Assembly: GCF_021130785.1 (NCBI RefSeq)
Contig: NC_060213.1
Location: 117,072,501 to 117,136,500 of the forward strand
DNA: 64,000 bases
Source of the DNA: Homalodisca vitripennis
Lineage: Eukaryota > Arthropoda > Insecta > Hemiptera > Cicadellidae
Reading direction: 5' to 3'
The stretch's first letter is position 1. Every line of letters begins with the position of its first letter. Of this stretch, positions 24,560 to 37,689 are shown piece by piece. The notes under the pieces were generated by a model. That model saw only the letters and a program-made list of their open reading frames with translations. It did no database searches and was not told the origin of the DNA. The translations under genes and the position numbers were made by a program.

Positions 24560-25231
24560 CTGTTCATTCATAGGTATTATATATTCTAATATTTGGTAAT
24601 TTTTATTGTTTTAATTTTTATAGTTTAACTCCACGCAATTCTGAAATAGGAATATGTTTTCTACCAATATTGGGCTGTTTAGATCAGGTGTCACATAAAC
24701 CGCGTCTTCAAGTATTACTTTGCCTAATTTTATGGCGATTTTTGTCGAACCCAAAACTGTTTTAAAATGGTATACCGTTAGCCGATATCAACGAGGGTCT
24801 GTTGCTAGTATTTAATTTTGTTTCACAAACTAGGTCTGCTCTAATAATGTTTATGTTACATTCTGTATCTATACTGCAGGGTACTAGATGTCGAGGGTTT
24901 TTGGTCAAAGCTACGTCTATTGTTAGGACAGGTATCTTCTTCGTGGTTTTATTGTCGCAATTAAATATGAGTTCATAAATATCCTCTAATAATATTTTTT
25001 ATTTTTCCTTGGTTTGAGTATCCTGTCTTGCGTTATTTCTTGCAAGTTAGCACAATCTATCATATTCCGTTTCTTCTCTATGTGATTTAAAATCTGTATA
25101 GTGTCCATCTCAATGGTTTCTTCCAATCCAGTATATGTGTTTACCTGCCCTATTGTACTACAATCTGGGCCCTGTTTTACGTGCGCTACTCCCTTTAATA
25201 TGCTAGGTTTTATTTGTCGTGTGAAATGCAA
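24560..25231 (-). pseudogene. pol: Aspartic protease region of pol, DTG changed
   Basis: Retroelement protease cuts the Gag-Pol polyprotein. At 24861-24872 the reverse strand reads Ile-Asp-Thr-Glu where the family has Asp-Thr-Gly (the DTG box). Downstream in another frame, KIAIKLGKVILEDAVYVTPD and NSPILVENIF look like the second half of the fold. The open stretch at 24986-25231 (containing ILKGVAHVKQG and YTGLEETI) joins protease to gag. The Gly to Glu change and the frame breaks make it non-functional. Sequence at 24050-24560, between protease and reverse transcriptase, is too decayed to read. Confidence 0.65.
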
Positions 25232-25646
25232 GGTTTCTTGTAAAGCTGGGTTTATTTATATTTGTTGTCCCCGTGGGGTTTGGTTCGCTTAGGGTTTTGG
25301 TTGGATTGAACATAGATTGAAGTTTTATGGTGTGTATAGGCTTTTGCATAATAGGTTGTTCAATTTATTGCATTTTCTTTAAGGGTGGGAATTCTTGATT
25401 ATAATATATGGCTTTAAATATCACTTCTGAACTGGTCTTTCCAGGGGTTGATAGTGGTAGTACTTTGGGGTTTGTTGGAGTAAATGTCATAGACTTTATA
25501 CATTTGTAAGTTTGTCGATTCCTTTGGTTAAGATCTATGGTGTTATTTGTTTTCGCTGTTGATAAGGGGGAAGTTCGGTAAGGGTTAGTGTGACCTCCCC
25601 CTATTTCCCGTTTTTTTGTTTATTCTGTTTATAATAAGTAGACTTG

Positions 25647-25933
25647 TAACATCATTCGATATTGTGGTTTGTTCGGTTGCAGTACCTGCAGAACAGCTCT
25701 TGTTTATTGTTGGTTTTAGGTGCCAAGCGGTTACTTTGGGGTTGATGAGTTAATGAACGTTGCTTGAACCAGCATTGTTCAGTGTTATGGTTGTCTTTAC
25801 GGCAAATAATGCAATACCTACTTTTTCTAGCATGTTGTGTTTGGGAATGGTTTCGTCTTCTCCTATCACTGAAGGTAACGTGTTTAATCATAGGTGGCCT
25901 TTGGGTTTGTTTGGGGTAGTTTGGGCTTTCCAT
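25647..25933 (-). pseudogene. gag: Gag nucleocapsid with two CCHC zinc knuckles
   Basis: Nucleocapsid binds the element RNA during packaging. A basic stretch (RRRRNHSQT) is followed by a full CX2CX4HX4C knuckle (CIICRKDNHNTEQC). A second knuckle, CRYCNRTNHNIE, is cut by a TGA at what would be the last residue before its final Cys. The Cys codon follows directly after the stop (about 25647-25652), so one base change broke it. Two knuckles are common in Gypsy-type Gag proteins. Confidence 0.8.
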
Positions 25934-26039
25934 ATATATCTTCTAATGAGGAACAGGAGTTCTATCATATCTTGGCTTCTATTTTGAGTTTTCATACGGG
26001 GATGGAGACCTTTCGTATCTGTGGTTATGATTTTAAATT

Positions 26040-26715
26040 TGGCTTATACCTGTACTTAGGGTAGCTACTAAATTGGTGGTGTTAACTTCTGTTTGTAGTT
26101 TATGGATGATGTTTTGTTCATATAAGGGTGTACTACAGCGTCTGTCTGCTGCAACCCTATTGTACCTTTCTTTGTTTTTCCTTTGTGTTAGAACTAGCTG
26201 TTCTGTAAATTTTAAATTGGTCTCTAGATCACTTAAGGTGTGGTTTTTCAGGCCTATAACTCGTTCACAGATTTCTGGTTTTAGTCCCTGTATAATAAAA
26301 TGTATAATTTGCTTGCCCTATATTGTAATATCTTCGGAATGTTGTTAATATATCTAAAAAATAGGTTAGTGTTGGCTCGTTCTCTCCCTGTATTTTGTGT
26401 TCTAAAATCATTTGTAGACTCTGGGTTTGTGCTAATGGAGTGAAAGCCTCTGTGAAACTTTAAGCAAGTTGATCCCACTGTATGGCTTCCCATCGTTGTT
26501 TTTGCTTGTAGTATTTGAACCAAATTAGTGCTGTGCCTGATAAATGCGCTGGAAATAAATTAACTTCAGTGTTATCTGTCCATCTGTTTAAAGTTGCTGT
26601 CACTAGGAATTTGTCTGAAAATCTTGTGGATTTTCACTCTGGAGACCTGTGTAAGTCCCAGCTGATATTAACGGTATGCTTTCCCCTATGGTTGCTGTGT
26701 TAGTTCTGTCAGGTA
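26040..26715 (-). pseudogene. gag: Gag capsid region, frameshifted
   Basis: Read on the reverse strand, ALIWFKYYKQKQRWEAI, then TEAFTPLAQTQSLQMIL and, after a shift near 26280-26300, GLKPEICERVIGLKNHTLSD match the layout of a retrotransposon Gag domain (TrpPhe block, then a GLxPEI block). An in-frame TAA near 26460 and a shift interrupt it. The N-terminus appears to begin around 26715; no clear ATG was chosen. Confidence 0.7.
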
Positions 26716-27003
26716 GTGTGAGTGGCTCGTAATGTTGTGCTAAGGAGAGTGAACCATACATCACAGTCAGTTACAGCATGCCATATATCGCAACCCGATT
26801 CAACAACTATTACATAAATGTAGAATGGAGCGGAAATGTATAGAGGCATAATTATATCTGTTAGTTTCCGGTATCCCTCAAAGATACTTAGCCATGCTTT
26901 CATCGGAAATTTCCGAAGTTTAAATTTGTATAATTTCAATACAGGGTTCAAGTGATCTAAGACTCTGCGTAATATGCATTTTTCACCAGTGCTTGTGTTC
27001 AAT
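26716..27003 (-). other. Sequence just upstream of gag, unidentified
   Basis: It continues as an open stretch on the - strand (26709-27002, 97 codons) in the direction of gag, but the encoded sequence has no Gag-like or other known motif. If the element were complete, the leader, primer-binding site and 5' LTR would lie here or to the right. None was recognised, so the element is probably truncated. Confidence 0.35.
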
Positions 27004-29452
27004 GATTGTCACTTATTCCTAAAGAAACAAAATTTTAGATTAAAAAACTACTACTAACTTGAGATAAGAAACCGCGAAACCATAGTTTAAATAATACCGC
27101 CTTCAAGAAAGCAGGAGCCACTCACTTTCACATTGATGGTTACACACACTTATGTTGTATAAAAAATTATTAAACAAGATGAAACCTCTTCCCCCAAGAA
27201 TTGAAAAAATTATATAGTAATCGAGTGTAACATATCATCAAGCCAAATTAATACTTTACTAACGAATTTGAATGTAATGTGTAGCTAATTTGCTTAGGAA
27301 TCTAATGCAAATGAATTAAATGCAAATTAAACATTTGAATCCTCAAAATGCTCCGTTTATGGTTTAGTACCTAACTTAATCAAGTACAACACCAAGTTTC
27401 GAGGACTAGATAATACCACCTGACTAAGACATTAGATTCCGTTCCTTAAAACGTTTTGTAAAAACTTTGTATGAGATATAACGATAGAAAGTATCCAAAA
27501 TCTTGTTATCCTTACAATTTTATATAAATTTTTACCCTAGATTAGTAAATCATAAGTACCTGGTCTTCTCTGAGAACCAAAGCTTTCAAATTAAATTCTG
27601 GCGAGTGTGAACAATCTATGCAACTGCATATTTGTTGAATGTACCGTTATATTATGGATGAATAATACAAAAATATTTAGATTCAATAATTTTGTTGTTC
27701 TTTAAAGAAAACTTTCATTTCATAACGGATGTACAGGCAATAAAGTTGTATGCAGACGGACAAAACAATATACCAACGGTTTGCAGAGGGATAAATTTTA
27801 TTGACAACCAATGGCTATTGTATACTTTACTAAAGCAAGGAAAGGCGTTTTCAAATGGACCGTGAATTAAGGTCCACCTTAAATTATGTGTCTTAGAACA
27901 GTAGGACTGTATAAGTATTGCTGTTTGTGATCATTCGTCATTTTTTGATAGTTTTGTTTTACATTTATTTTGAGCTAAATTTTGAGCATTTTTTGGATAA
28001 TATTTAAAATGTTAAAGAGAAATAAGTTTTGTTTATTTATTATACCTTGATCATCAACTATCAAATTCCTGCCTAATTAAAATTTGTTCAACCTTCTTCC
28101 TTCTTCAATAAAGACCAAACTTTCCTGCTGATATTATTAAAATGAGATGCATTTTTTGCCGTCTTAATGAAATTTGAATTACTTATATTTCCTGAAAAAT
28201 AATCTCGGAGTTCACGGAAGTAACATGACAAACTCAACTATGGCACTAGAACCTTGAGGTTGTTCCTGGCTGATATAACCAATCCAGATAAGCTAAAATT
28301 GATTCTTTATTTAAAATTATAATTCAAATTTTAATTTGAAATTCAGAGGAGAAACGATTACCACCCTATAAAGTTTCATATCCGTAAACAGTTTAACTTG
28401 TTGCAGACAATTGCCAGCTGTTAGAAAACGATAACATTACCCCCACCACTAATGTTAATCAATTAACCGGGAATTACTGCAGAAGAAATAGTCTTAATAA
28501 TTTTTATGACAGTTCTATTAACGCTGACGATTTCCTTAAGCATTTCTATATTGCGTTTCTTGAACTTGTATGAACGTGTATTATTTTCAAAATTCTAAAT
28601 TGAATATGTATTTTAGTTATAAGAAAATATCATAAAAATTTAACTAATGTTTTTTTTAAGTTTCAAAATAGTAACAGGAAATTATATAAATGTAGCTTAT
28701 TTGATAATTAACACATTTTTCTTATAAGTTTGTGACTAGCTTATATTTACATATATAGAATTCATAACCTTCTTGAACGTTTGAAATATTGAGAGTTTCC
28801 AAAGTTTGTTAAAATAGAGTGTAGGTAAGTTTCTATAATTAACTAATTAGATGCTACACAACTAGTTACTATTAACTAGTTGTGCCACACACAAACTTCT
28901 TTAAATAGGTAAATGTAAAAATAGGAAAAAAATGTCTTACGTTCTAATATCCTGCATATTTCTAAGAAAGAGAAAATATAATTTAATACGTATCCAACAA
29001 AACCAAAACCAATACACTCCTGTGGTAAAGTACAAATGTGCAGTGTGTCTGTTTTGATGAATTGCTTCAGTCAGACTCTGTGATGTGTATTTGATGTATG
29101 ATGTCAAATTGTGCCTTGAAAAAGTAATTTCCCGATTTTCACACAAACTAAAATTTTGAATTTTTGTATTGTCGAACCGAAATTTTTTTTTGATTTTATT
29201 GACAAGTTTGGGCAGATTAAAACTCTAAACTAAGAATACATCTTCAGTTTTAGATTTAGGTATGACGGATACATGTGAAATATAACATTTTCCTAAGTTG
29301 GAGAGGATATTTTAAATTGCATGTATTTTTATATACTAAATAAACATCACGATCCATTGATATGAGTTATATCCTCTATTTTAATTGTTGTGAGTTTATA
29401 CTTTGTGGATAGAAGTTAGTGGATAGTTTCTACATCACAAAATATAAAGTAC
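27004..29452. other. AT-rich intergenic sequence, no gene seen
   Basis: No coding region or RNA gene could be supported. Short palindromic words such as AACTAGTT(ACTATT)AACTAGTT near 28860-28882 are present. Nothing else stands out. Confidence 0.55.
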
Positions 29453-29945
29453 TAGCTGTTTCCCGCGGCTTCGCACGCTTTTCGTAAGCTTTGCTCGTGT
29501 ATGTGCACTTCTGATTTAAGTGAATTATATTTCCAACGACGATGTAGAGTTTGTATTGTTGCCACGATCAAGAAAATCTGTCAAAAGTGTATGTTTATAA
29601 CTATTGTCTACGTACATGTATTTTATTATAAAGTAGTCTAACACTCAAGCTTTAAATTCAAGCAGAAATGTATTTTGAAGACAAATATACATCAAAGCTT
29701 AGCGCCTTCAAATAATTTTTCGCTATTTATGTACTTAAATTTCTCGTAATCGCAGTTTATAGTGTACAGGCGCTTTAAAAACTTTTAACTTTTGCAGTGC
29801 CGCCTGGTGGCGAGATACATCAATAGGCATAGCATATAAGCCTTCTCCGTCAAAAAATACATATACATACAAATTTTCATAATGATCGGTCAAATAGCTT
29901 ACGATTATATAAAGGAAATACATACAAACATTCATTTTTATATAT
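29453..29945. repeat. SINE/RTE-like interspersed repeat, copy A
   Basis: It starts TACTAGCTGTTTCCCGCGGC, a wording widespread in insect interspersed repeats, and ends ACAAACATTCATTTTTATAT. Start, middle (GTACAGGCGCTTT, GCCTGGTGG, TACATCAAT) and end all recur in copy B at 36628-36925. Copy A is longer by about 190 bases in its middle part. Family naming is by resemblance only. Confidence 0.75.
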
Positions 29946-32900
29946 AAAGTATAATAGATAATGACAAATTGGTGACATATTTTACCAGTTTCAATTGTTC
30001 ACATTCAGAAGAAAAGTTGTAACCTCATGATTTTGTACTTTTATATGACTCATTTGCAAGTTAAAATGTTAAATCACGATCAAAAAGGTTTACATGTCAC
30101 GATTACCGAAGCTATTAAAGGAGTTACCTACTTATCCTAGCATGTCTGAGTTTATGTTATACAAATACTATGTAGTTTTCTGTTTAGATGTAGATGTTTG
30201 TTTTTAATGACTTTATCTCTGTGAAATTAAAATGTGAAATATTATGCAAGATAGTTTTTAATTTAAAATGAAATTAGGGAGAATGAGGAATATATAAATT
30301 GAAGAAAATGTGTTCCACACCAACTTATAGCGTGTGATAGTCATTTTAATGTCACCGAATTCGTATTCTGACTCCACTGTACCACAGCTGTAATCTCATG
30401 GGCTCAAAGATTGATATTTTTAGGAGATTTCTACTCCCATTTACGTCTTAACCTTTTTGCTCTCATAAAGGGGGAGATTTGATACAGTACAAGGTCAATG
30501 GTACAGATATGTTAGAGCTATAGGCAGAACCGTTATTGTTTTTGTAGCTCAGATCTAAAACCCGTCCCCTTACTAAATACAATTGATCAATGTCAATTGG
30601 TCGGCCACTAATTATCACGATTTGATATAAAAAAATTCAAACCTTCTGTATAGGGTTCATAGGGGGATTTAATTGTAGATTTATTATTATAAACATTCCT
30701 AAAATTATTGTATCCAAGACACAGGATATTTTACGCGGGTTTAGATATAAATCACAGAAAACGAATTTATCAACCTACAACGTAATCAACAAGGCGATGC
30801 TTAATGTCCAGAAAAATCCATTTAACACACTTGTCTATATTTCCACTACGGCTAACGCGGTCGCAATTTGTGTTCTGTAATCCGCTGCAGTCTGGTTTAA
30901 ATTGCTTTTCAAAGGTTTGGTTTAATATAATGCGGACGGATTTGCCTTTAGATCTGCTGTGAAGTAGACATAATATTGAACACAGGGAGTTATAGCCTAA
31001 TTATAGTACTTGTGTCTGCCATGTTAGCTTATAAGATACACAAAATATATTAGAACCATTTATACTATTTACTAGGCAGAAGGAAGTGAGCCACATATTT
31101 TGGAACAGGCTTCGCTAAAGTTGCTTCCAATATTTTAAGGCTATACCTCAATCTAATTTCCGTAATGTCTTATGGACAGAAAAACAGACAGAAAATAAAT
31201 GTTTACAGCCCACAGTCATACAAAACAAATTTTATCAGCTAGTAGTGTATCTATTGGAATACACACCATCAAACTCATTCTTGACCACATAGAAACGAAG
31301 TTTCATACCAAATTAAAATCAAATCAATCTGTCTCGGTAACTTTTACTGGCAAAAGCTGAATTAAATACAATAGTGGAACCTGCCCCTCGTAAAACATGA
31401 CGTTGCCTGTATAGAAATGGAATTAAGTTCAAAATTGTACGTTTTCAGATTTGTTTGTTTCAAATATATAAACCTAAATTATAGTCTTTGCTAGCGCTCA
31501 ACATAATCACATCATAGCATCGTCGTTGAAATCTATGTGGCGATAGGTACAAGTGAACCAATACAATGTAGCATTGAAGGGTCTCCCAAAAGGTAAAAAT
31601 TTGGATTTTTTTACCACCTAATTGAACATAGTAATATCCTTACATATTTTAATATTTTGAATGTTAAAATTTAAAATAATTTGGTATGTTTAAAATGCTT
31701 TACTCTCATATTTTCTCATCCCCATTAAGGTAAGACCAATTTGAGCTACCACTTACCAGAATCCATTGAAGGCAAATGTACCATCATTGAATTGAGTGTT
31801 GCTTACATAGTGATCTTCTTCAAACAAACTTTCACGTTAATACTTTAGTTATTTCTCGAGATATTGTGCGTAAAGACAAATATATAGGCAAAAATGTTAG
31901 CTTCCAAACGCAAAATTTAAACTTCACAGTTTTATTTTGAAATTTAATTTTTTACTGTCAACGTGATTTAAGTTGCATGAATGTTTTGATTATTATTTTG
32001 ATTCGATCAGGAATGAACGGTTTATTTGCCATACTCAATCACTTTTAGTCGAAAAACCACTTTTTGGCGATAACTACTACCATCTATATCATACAAAACC
32101 ATGTGCTGCAATTATTGTTTATGTCAAGTAAATTCATGGGCCTTTTTTATCTCTAAAATTATTATTTATACTGATAACGTACTATATTTTTACTTTATGG
32201 ATATGAATATGAAAAACAATGTATTTAGTAGCCATTTAAATAAGAATGCTGATAAATATAATCTGTAAGAGTATTCATGGTAAAGTTCACTTAATATTTT
32301 AGATTCTGTATTGTAAGGTTTTTACTTGTTAAATTTGATTACGATCTTCCCATGTTATATTAGTAGATTTGGGTAAAATAAAAGTATTAATATTGTGAAT
32401 AGATATTGCAGCGTAAGCCCTACTTTGTTCAATGGAGGTACTTGAATAAACCTCGCCTCGTAGGACTGAATACAATCAATATGGCAGTTAACGTAGTGTA
32501 GGAACTCTATGTAATGGAAATCGATAGATAAACACTCCACATGTTTGTGACGCGATACACTGACTCCAACAGTGTAATACCTTTGTAAGTCAATGTATGT
32601 AAGCATATGGTTTTTTGTCACCTCTTATTCTCACGAAACATATACTAGCTTCTTTTCAAACAGAACAACTATAATGAGCGTATTTTACTAACTGTTTCTA
32701 TAGAAACGGAAATAATGTCCTATTAATTTTGATATTTTTATTTCATAATGTAAAATATTTGGTAAACACGACCACTCCCGTAAGTGTTTTAATATAAAGT
32801 CTTAAGTTCATCCAAAGGGATTACTTTCACATAGATTGGATTACTTCGTTAGTCAGTATTAACTAATAAAAAGTTTCAAAACGTTAACCATTCACATTCT

Positions 32901-35900
32901 AACTAAAAGTATCAAGTTTGTTTTTGATGCTTGAAGTGTTTTGAATGAAACAGCATTTTTCCGGACATTTTCCATCGTTCTGTGATACATTCACGTGATC
33001 TTTATGTATCAATGAACTTTGCCTGATTTCCGGAAATATTCTGTTTCCTTCATTAAGTGTTGTTCAAAAAACTGTCAATATAGACAGAAACAGGTAAATG
33101 TTTAAAAAATTATAAACTGCGTTTAATATTTCATATTTTTAGTCACATTTATGTATGGTTTTATTCTCAATTTACTTAGCATTTATTAAAAATGTTCTGG
33201 CAAATAAATGGTAATACATAAGTTATTATGCATTATATCGCAAACAAAATTGTTCTTATTTACACAATTTGCAATATTGTTTGTTCTTACGTCTTTTTAT
33301 ATCTCTAAAGATTTAAAGGCAGTAGACTTAAAAAGGCAAACATAATAACTAGTGTAACTATAATTAGATACGAACTAAACGTAGCACAGAAATAGTATTT
33401 ACACACAACTTGCATAAGTTAATTAGTGTATTTCATAAACCAAATAAAAATATTTAAATATTAGAAAAATTGTCTTAAGATATAAAGCAATTTTCTTAAG
33501 ATAAAAAGCAATTTCAAGCAGCATTTATTCTTAATTATTTTTACGACTATTATGGATACAAGATGGTGGTCGTTTATATATTTAAAAGTATCCAGTTAAA
33601 CCATCATAAGTACATATATTTCTAAACATAAATTTGGAATAATTGTTTAGTAATGAAGTAAAAGTAGTTTTTTCATGTAACTGATATGCTCATGAAAATA
33701 TTTTTCTTGAAAGGCTTAAAGATTATAAAGTATATAAATATATGAAAGTGTTACGATTAACATAAGATTAAAATGAGAGTTATGGAGCTATTTTTGTGCA
33801 AATTAAGCATCTAAAATAATAATGCATCTTCAAATTAAATTCAGATGACGGCCAGATGTGAAATATATCCCTGTACAGACTGTGACGGATGTTAAAATAT
33901 TTGTTTAAAACACATTCAACATTTTCATAAAGTAACAACAGGCTTAGGATTCTAAATTTTTAATATTAGATTTATTTCATAATAGAGATGTCCTGCAGGC
34001 AGATAGTCTATCATGCAGTAAATAACTTATACAAAATTACATTCAGGTAATTCTATGGCTGGATGTGAATTGTCAAAGAACTCATTCTTGTCGGTGTAGA
34101 AATGAAGTTGCATCTTTGTATAGATACCGTATCACATAATCCATTAAATTTATTTTTATTTTAGTTTGGTTTCGTAGTATTGTAAAAAAAATACAATTTC
34201 CGGTGACATACGAAAGGTAATACAATGCAATATTGGGGTAAAATAAAATATTGTCACCGACTTTTAACGCTGACCCTTTAATCTATTATTTTTACATTTT
34301 AATCTATATTATATTAATAAGTCACATGTTAAAATTTCATATAATTGTACGCAGCTTTTATAGATATTTGTTTGATTATTTTATTGTTTTCATGATTGAT
34401 ACCTATAAGACCAATCGACAGTTTTTGCTTGCGTTCAGCCGAATCCTCTCAGTGACACGTACTGTCATGTTTTCTATGTTCTAACTCAGTGTTTCTGATA
34501 TACTAATAACATTTAGTGCAGAATTTTAAATCTGCAGATCATTTAATTTTTTTTCTATCACAGATAGACAGCCAGAAAGGCAAAAATGAAAATTTGTTCA
34601 ACCTCTCGACGATAGGTTTTCCTACAGTTAAGATTACATTCAAATCAAAACATTTCGAACTTTGAAAACTGTTTAAATAAAACTTAAAAATATACCATAT
34701 ATCAATATATTGAATAAAAACCAATATAACTTAGATATGCTTAATTTTAAGTGCTATAGGAAACAGAATGTTTGATATAAAATCTTCAATCTGTATTTAA
34801 AATTTTGGTGGTATTCACTCCAATATTTACCATTTCGAATTATATTAACACATAATACCTGTTCAGTTCACTTTAAAAAATGTTGAATGCGTCCACAGTT
34901 TTAATACAAACAAAAGTTAGTAACAATTCTGTGATATATTCACGTTACAAATGTTTCATTTTCCAAAAATATTAGCAGGACCTGTTTAAGAATTATGACC
35001 AAAGCTGGGATAGACAAAACTTGAGTATTGTATTTTTGTAGAATAAAATTAAGGATTAATTTTATGTCTTCATTGTTTTATCATTTACAAGTCAAAATTG
35101 AAATAAGAGTTCTGTGATTGTAACTAAATCCATCCTGTCAATCGCACTTTAATAAATAATTTAATAGTCACTATGATAAGTCTAAGGAATGTTAGTAATA
35201 AAATGAGGTTATTGGGAAAATATGAACCATCTTTTGAAAGGTATATTGTGTTCACGCTATCAGTAGAAAATCTTTAATGAATATTACAACCTATATTTAA
35301 ATTTGAATAAGTAAGAATGTTTTATCAGAATTTTAACGAATATTTTAATATAATTTTTATAAAGATCTTGATGACATAGTTATAAGGAAATTTAAAAGAT
35401 TTTGTAAGATCTTGTATATTTTTATATCGATATTTTGTTACAATCAACCACTTTTTATGTTAATACCAATAATTTTTTTCGATTTTCTCAGATACAAATA
35501 AAATTATCAACGTCATAATTTTTGAAAAATGGAGAATAAATTAGTTATTGATTAATATAAAACTTACTTAGGCATGAAATATATTAAAATAAAATAATAT
35601 TGCCTTCACCAAAAATCACCAAAAATGAAACTTGAAGGGTTCTATCCGTAAAAAAATAGCACTACTAAAAAAAACAAAATATTACTAAAACCCTGAATAA
35701 TAATTAAATCAAAAATATGCTTTAACAGCATGTGGTCTCCTTGTGCTTGTTTAGTAAAATTCAGGTCTGAAAATTAAAAATTAGAACAAGTAAGTATTAA
35801 TTCAAATAAAAATGGTACACAAAATAATATGAAATGGGTACAAAATTAAATACGGATAAAACACGTTGAACTGTAATCTATCTTAATAGTTGGCTGTAAA

Positions 35901-36059
35901 ATGTTGTGCAAAGTTTAATACCAAATAGAGAATAAATAATGGTCATAAAGAAGTCCTTTATACGAGGGCAAAAAGTTATATCATACTAAAGTGAACCAAT
36001 CAATCATAAACGTATTATTGATTATTCACACATACACTGTACGTTCTTGAATAAAAGCG
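29946..36059. other. AT-rich intergenic sequence with old repeat debris, no gene seen
   Basis: No gene could be supported. Several spots (about 31260-31330, 33990-34120) contain phrases like GAAACGAAGTTTCATACC or GTCTGCAGG that look like heavily decayed interspersed repeats. Open stretches of up to 88 codons (for example 32355-32621, - strand) have no motif. Confidence 0.5.
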
Positions 36060-36170
36060 AACAATGTTACATATTCACAAAGAGTGAATGGATTGGCAAA
36101 CTGATTCAATAAACAAAGGGAGGAATCATTTATGCATGAGTTACCTTACCTGTCAAATCTGTTTATTTTG
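36060..36170. repeat. Dispersed repeat shared with 15355-15480
   Basis: It contains TTACATATTCACAAAGAGTG, CAAAGGGAGGAATCATTTAT and TGTCAAATCTGT, in the same order and orientation as at 15362-15470. Confidence 0.6.
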
Positions 36171-36627
36171 GATTTTTCTGAAATGCCCTAGTCAATAAAA
36201 TTTTATTTACGTGGCATATTCATGTTTCAATATTTCCACATGCATAAATTAACTTACGATAATACAATTACCGAATCCTCTTTGCCGGATGTAATGCGTT
36301 ACGAATGAAATTGAAATAATTATAAACTATTTGATTATTCACAAAAATAAATGTGGATTTATACCGTTAATTCCTGTATCATTCGTTTGAAAACCCTACT
36401 ACTGAGTAGGGTGTCCTTGACCTTGTTGTACGAAGTAAATATTTCATGATCTCACGTAATTCAAATGATCTTGTGAATACAGGTACACCAGCTCAACTGT
36501 ACAGCGAAACCGTTTATAATCCTTTCAAGTCTTCATTGAGACGTGTCAATACTTTTGTGCTGTCTGGTGTTCTGACAAAGTATGTCGTTTGGGATAAGTG
36601 TTTTTTCATCGGCTCTCAATTATAAAG

Positions 36628-36925
36628 TACTAGCTGTTTCCCGCGGCTTCGCACGCGTCTCTTAAGCTTTGCCCGTATATTTCTTTGCCTTCAAATAGTG
36701 TTTGGATATTTTAATATACGTAACTACTGTGTGGTAATTGCAGTTTATAATGTGCAGGCGCTTTGATAACTTTTATATCTTGCAGTACAGCCTGGTGGTT
36801 AGTTACATCAATGGGCATTGCGTATAAACCTTCTACATAGAAAAATACAAATTTTCATAGTGATCGGTCCAATAGTTTCTGAGTCTATAAAGGACAAACA
36901 CACAAACATTCATTTTTATATATTA
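36628..36925. repeat. SINE/RTE-like interspersed repeat, copy B
   Basis: It begins TACTAGCTGTTTCCCGCGGC and ends ACAAACATTCATTTTTATAT, as copy A at 29453 does, in the same orientation. It is about 300 bases long, with internal deletions relative to copy A. Both copies end at an A/T-rich stretch, as expected for a retroposed element. Confidence 0.75.
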
Positions 36926-37130
36926 TGATTGCAGAAACAGTTTAAACAAAATTTGTCGTTTCTCTTAAGCTTACTCTATGCTTTAAAACTATAAGTGTAA
37001 AGAAATTTATATATAAATATATTTTTTGTCGCATTATATATGTTTACAAAGAACAGCTGATTAAAAATTTGAAAAGACTCTTTCACTTAATAACATATGT
37101 TTGCTGCAATGCATTTCTTACGGGTATTTC

Positions 37131-37297
37131 TGTAACCAGTGGGGCGGAATCCTGAATCGGGAAAGGGATAAAAAGTATCCTATAACCTTCTACAGATCAA
37201 GACGAACAAATTAAAAAAAAAATTAGGCGAATCCGTCCAGCCGTTTGTGAGTGATGCTGTTACACACGAACAGTTTCATTTATATATATATAGATGT
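37131..37297. repeat. RTE-like retroposon 3' tail
   Basis: It contains GTGGGGCGGAATCCTGAATC, AGGCGAATCCGTCCAGCCGT and TGATGCTGTTACACACGAAC, then a TATATATATAGAT tail. This order of phrases is typical of 3' ends of RTE-type retroposons and derived SINEs in insects. It differs from the family at 29453 and 36628. Confidence 0.55.
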
Positions 37298-37689
37298 CAA
37301 ATGGTTTTTACAGGTTCAGTACGCGTCCAGCACCCAGTGTAGTTCCTCAAAGCTGTAGCCCATAGTTAAGTAACATTGTAAAATAGCGTAGTGTACTGTG
37401 ATAGGTTCTTTTCAGTGACCTCTCATTTCACATTCCTAAACAGCTAACATTATATGCCTTTCCCCATACAAATGAAATATATTCATTCCATGAGATTGTT
37501 ATGTTTATTATGAAGTCTAGAAGCACGACTGTTCTATTATAATCGGTAATGTTTATGTGGCTAAGGTTGCAGATCATGTAGTGCTTATTATCTTCAGTAC
37601 CTTTTAATTTGTTCTTTAGCTCTGTCAGTCAATACTACCTAATGTCCCAACATTTCTTATAGCCCTGAGAGTAATATCGACTCCAAAAA

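Larger units (their letters stand above)
18158..26720 (-). mobile_element. Degenerate Ty3/Gypsy-type provirus with env-like gene
   Basis: Reading leftwards from about 26720, the order is gag, nucleocapsid zinc knuckles, protease, reverse transcriptase, RNase H, integrase, and then after a 1.8-kb gap an envelope-like gene. This is the order of insect errantiviruses (Ty3/Gypsy elements with env). All parts are on the same strand. There are several frameshifts and stops, and catalytic changes in protease and integrase, so the copy is dead. The base composition is GC-richer than the surroundings. I could not find a matching LTR pair or a primer-binding site, so both ends are approximate. An alternative is two separate elements (gag-pol at 21503-26720 and env at 18640-19724) lying side by side. 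Confidence 0.75.
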
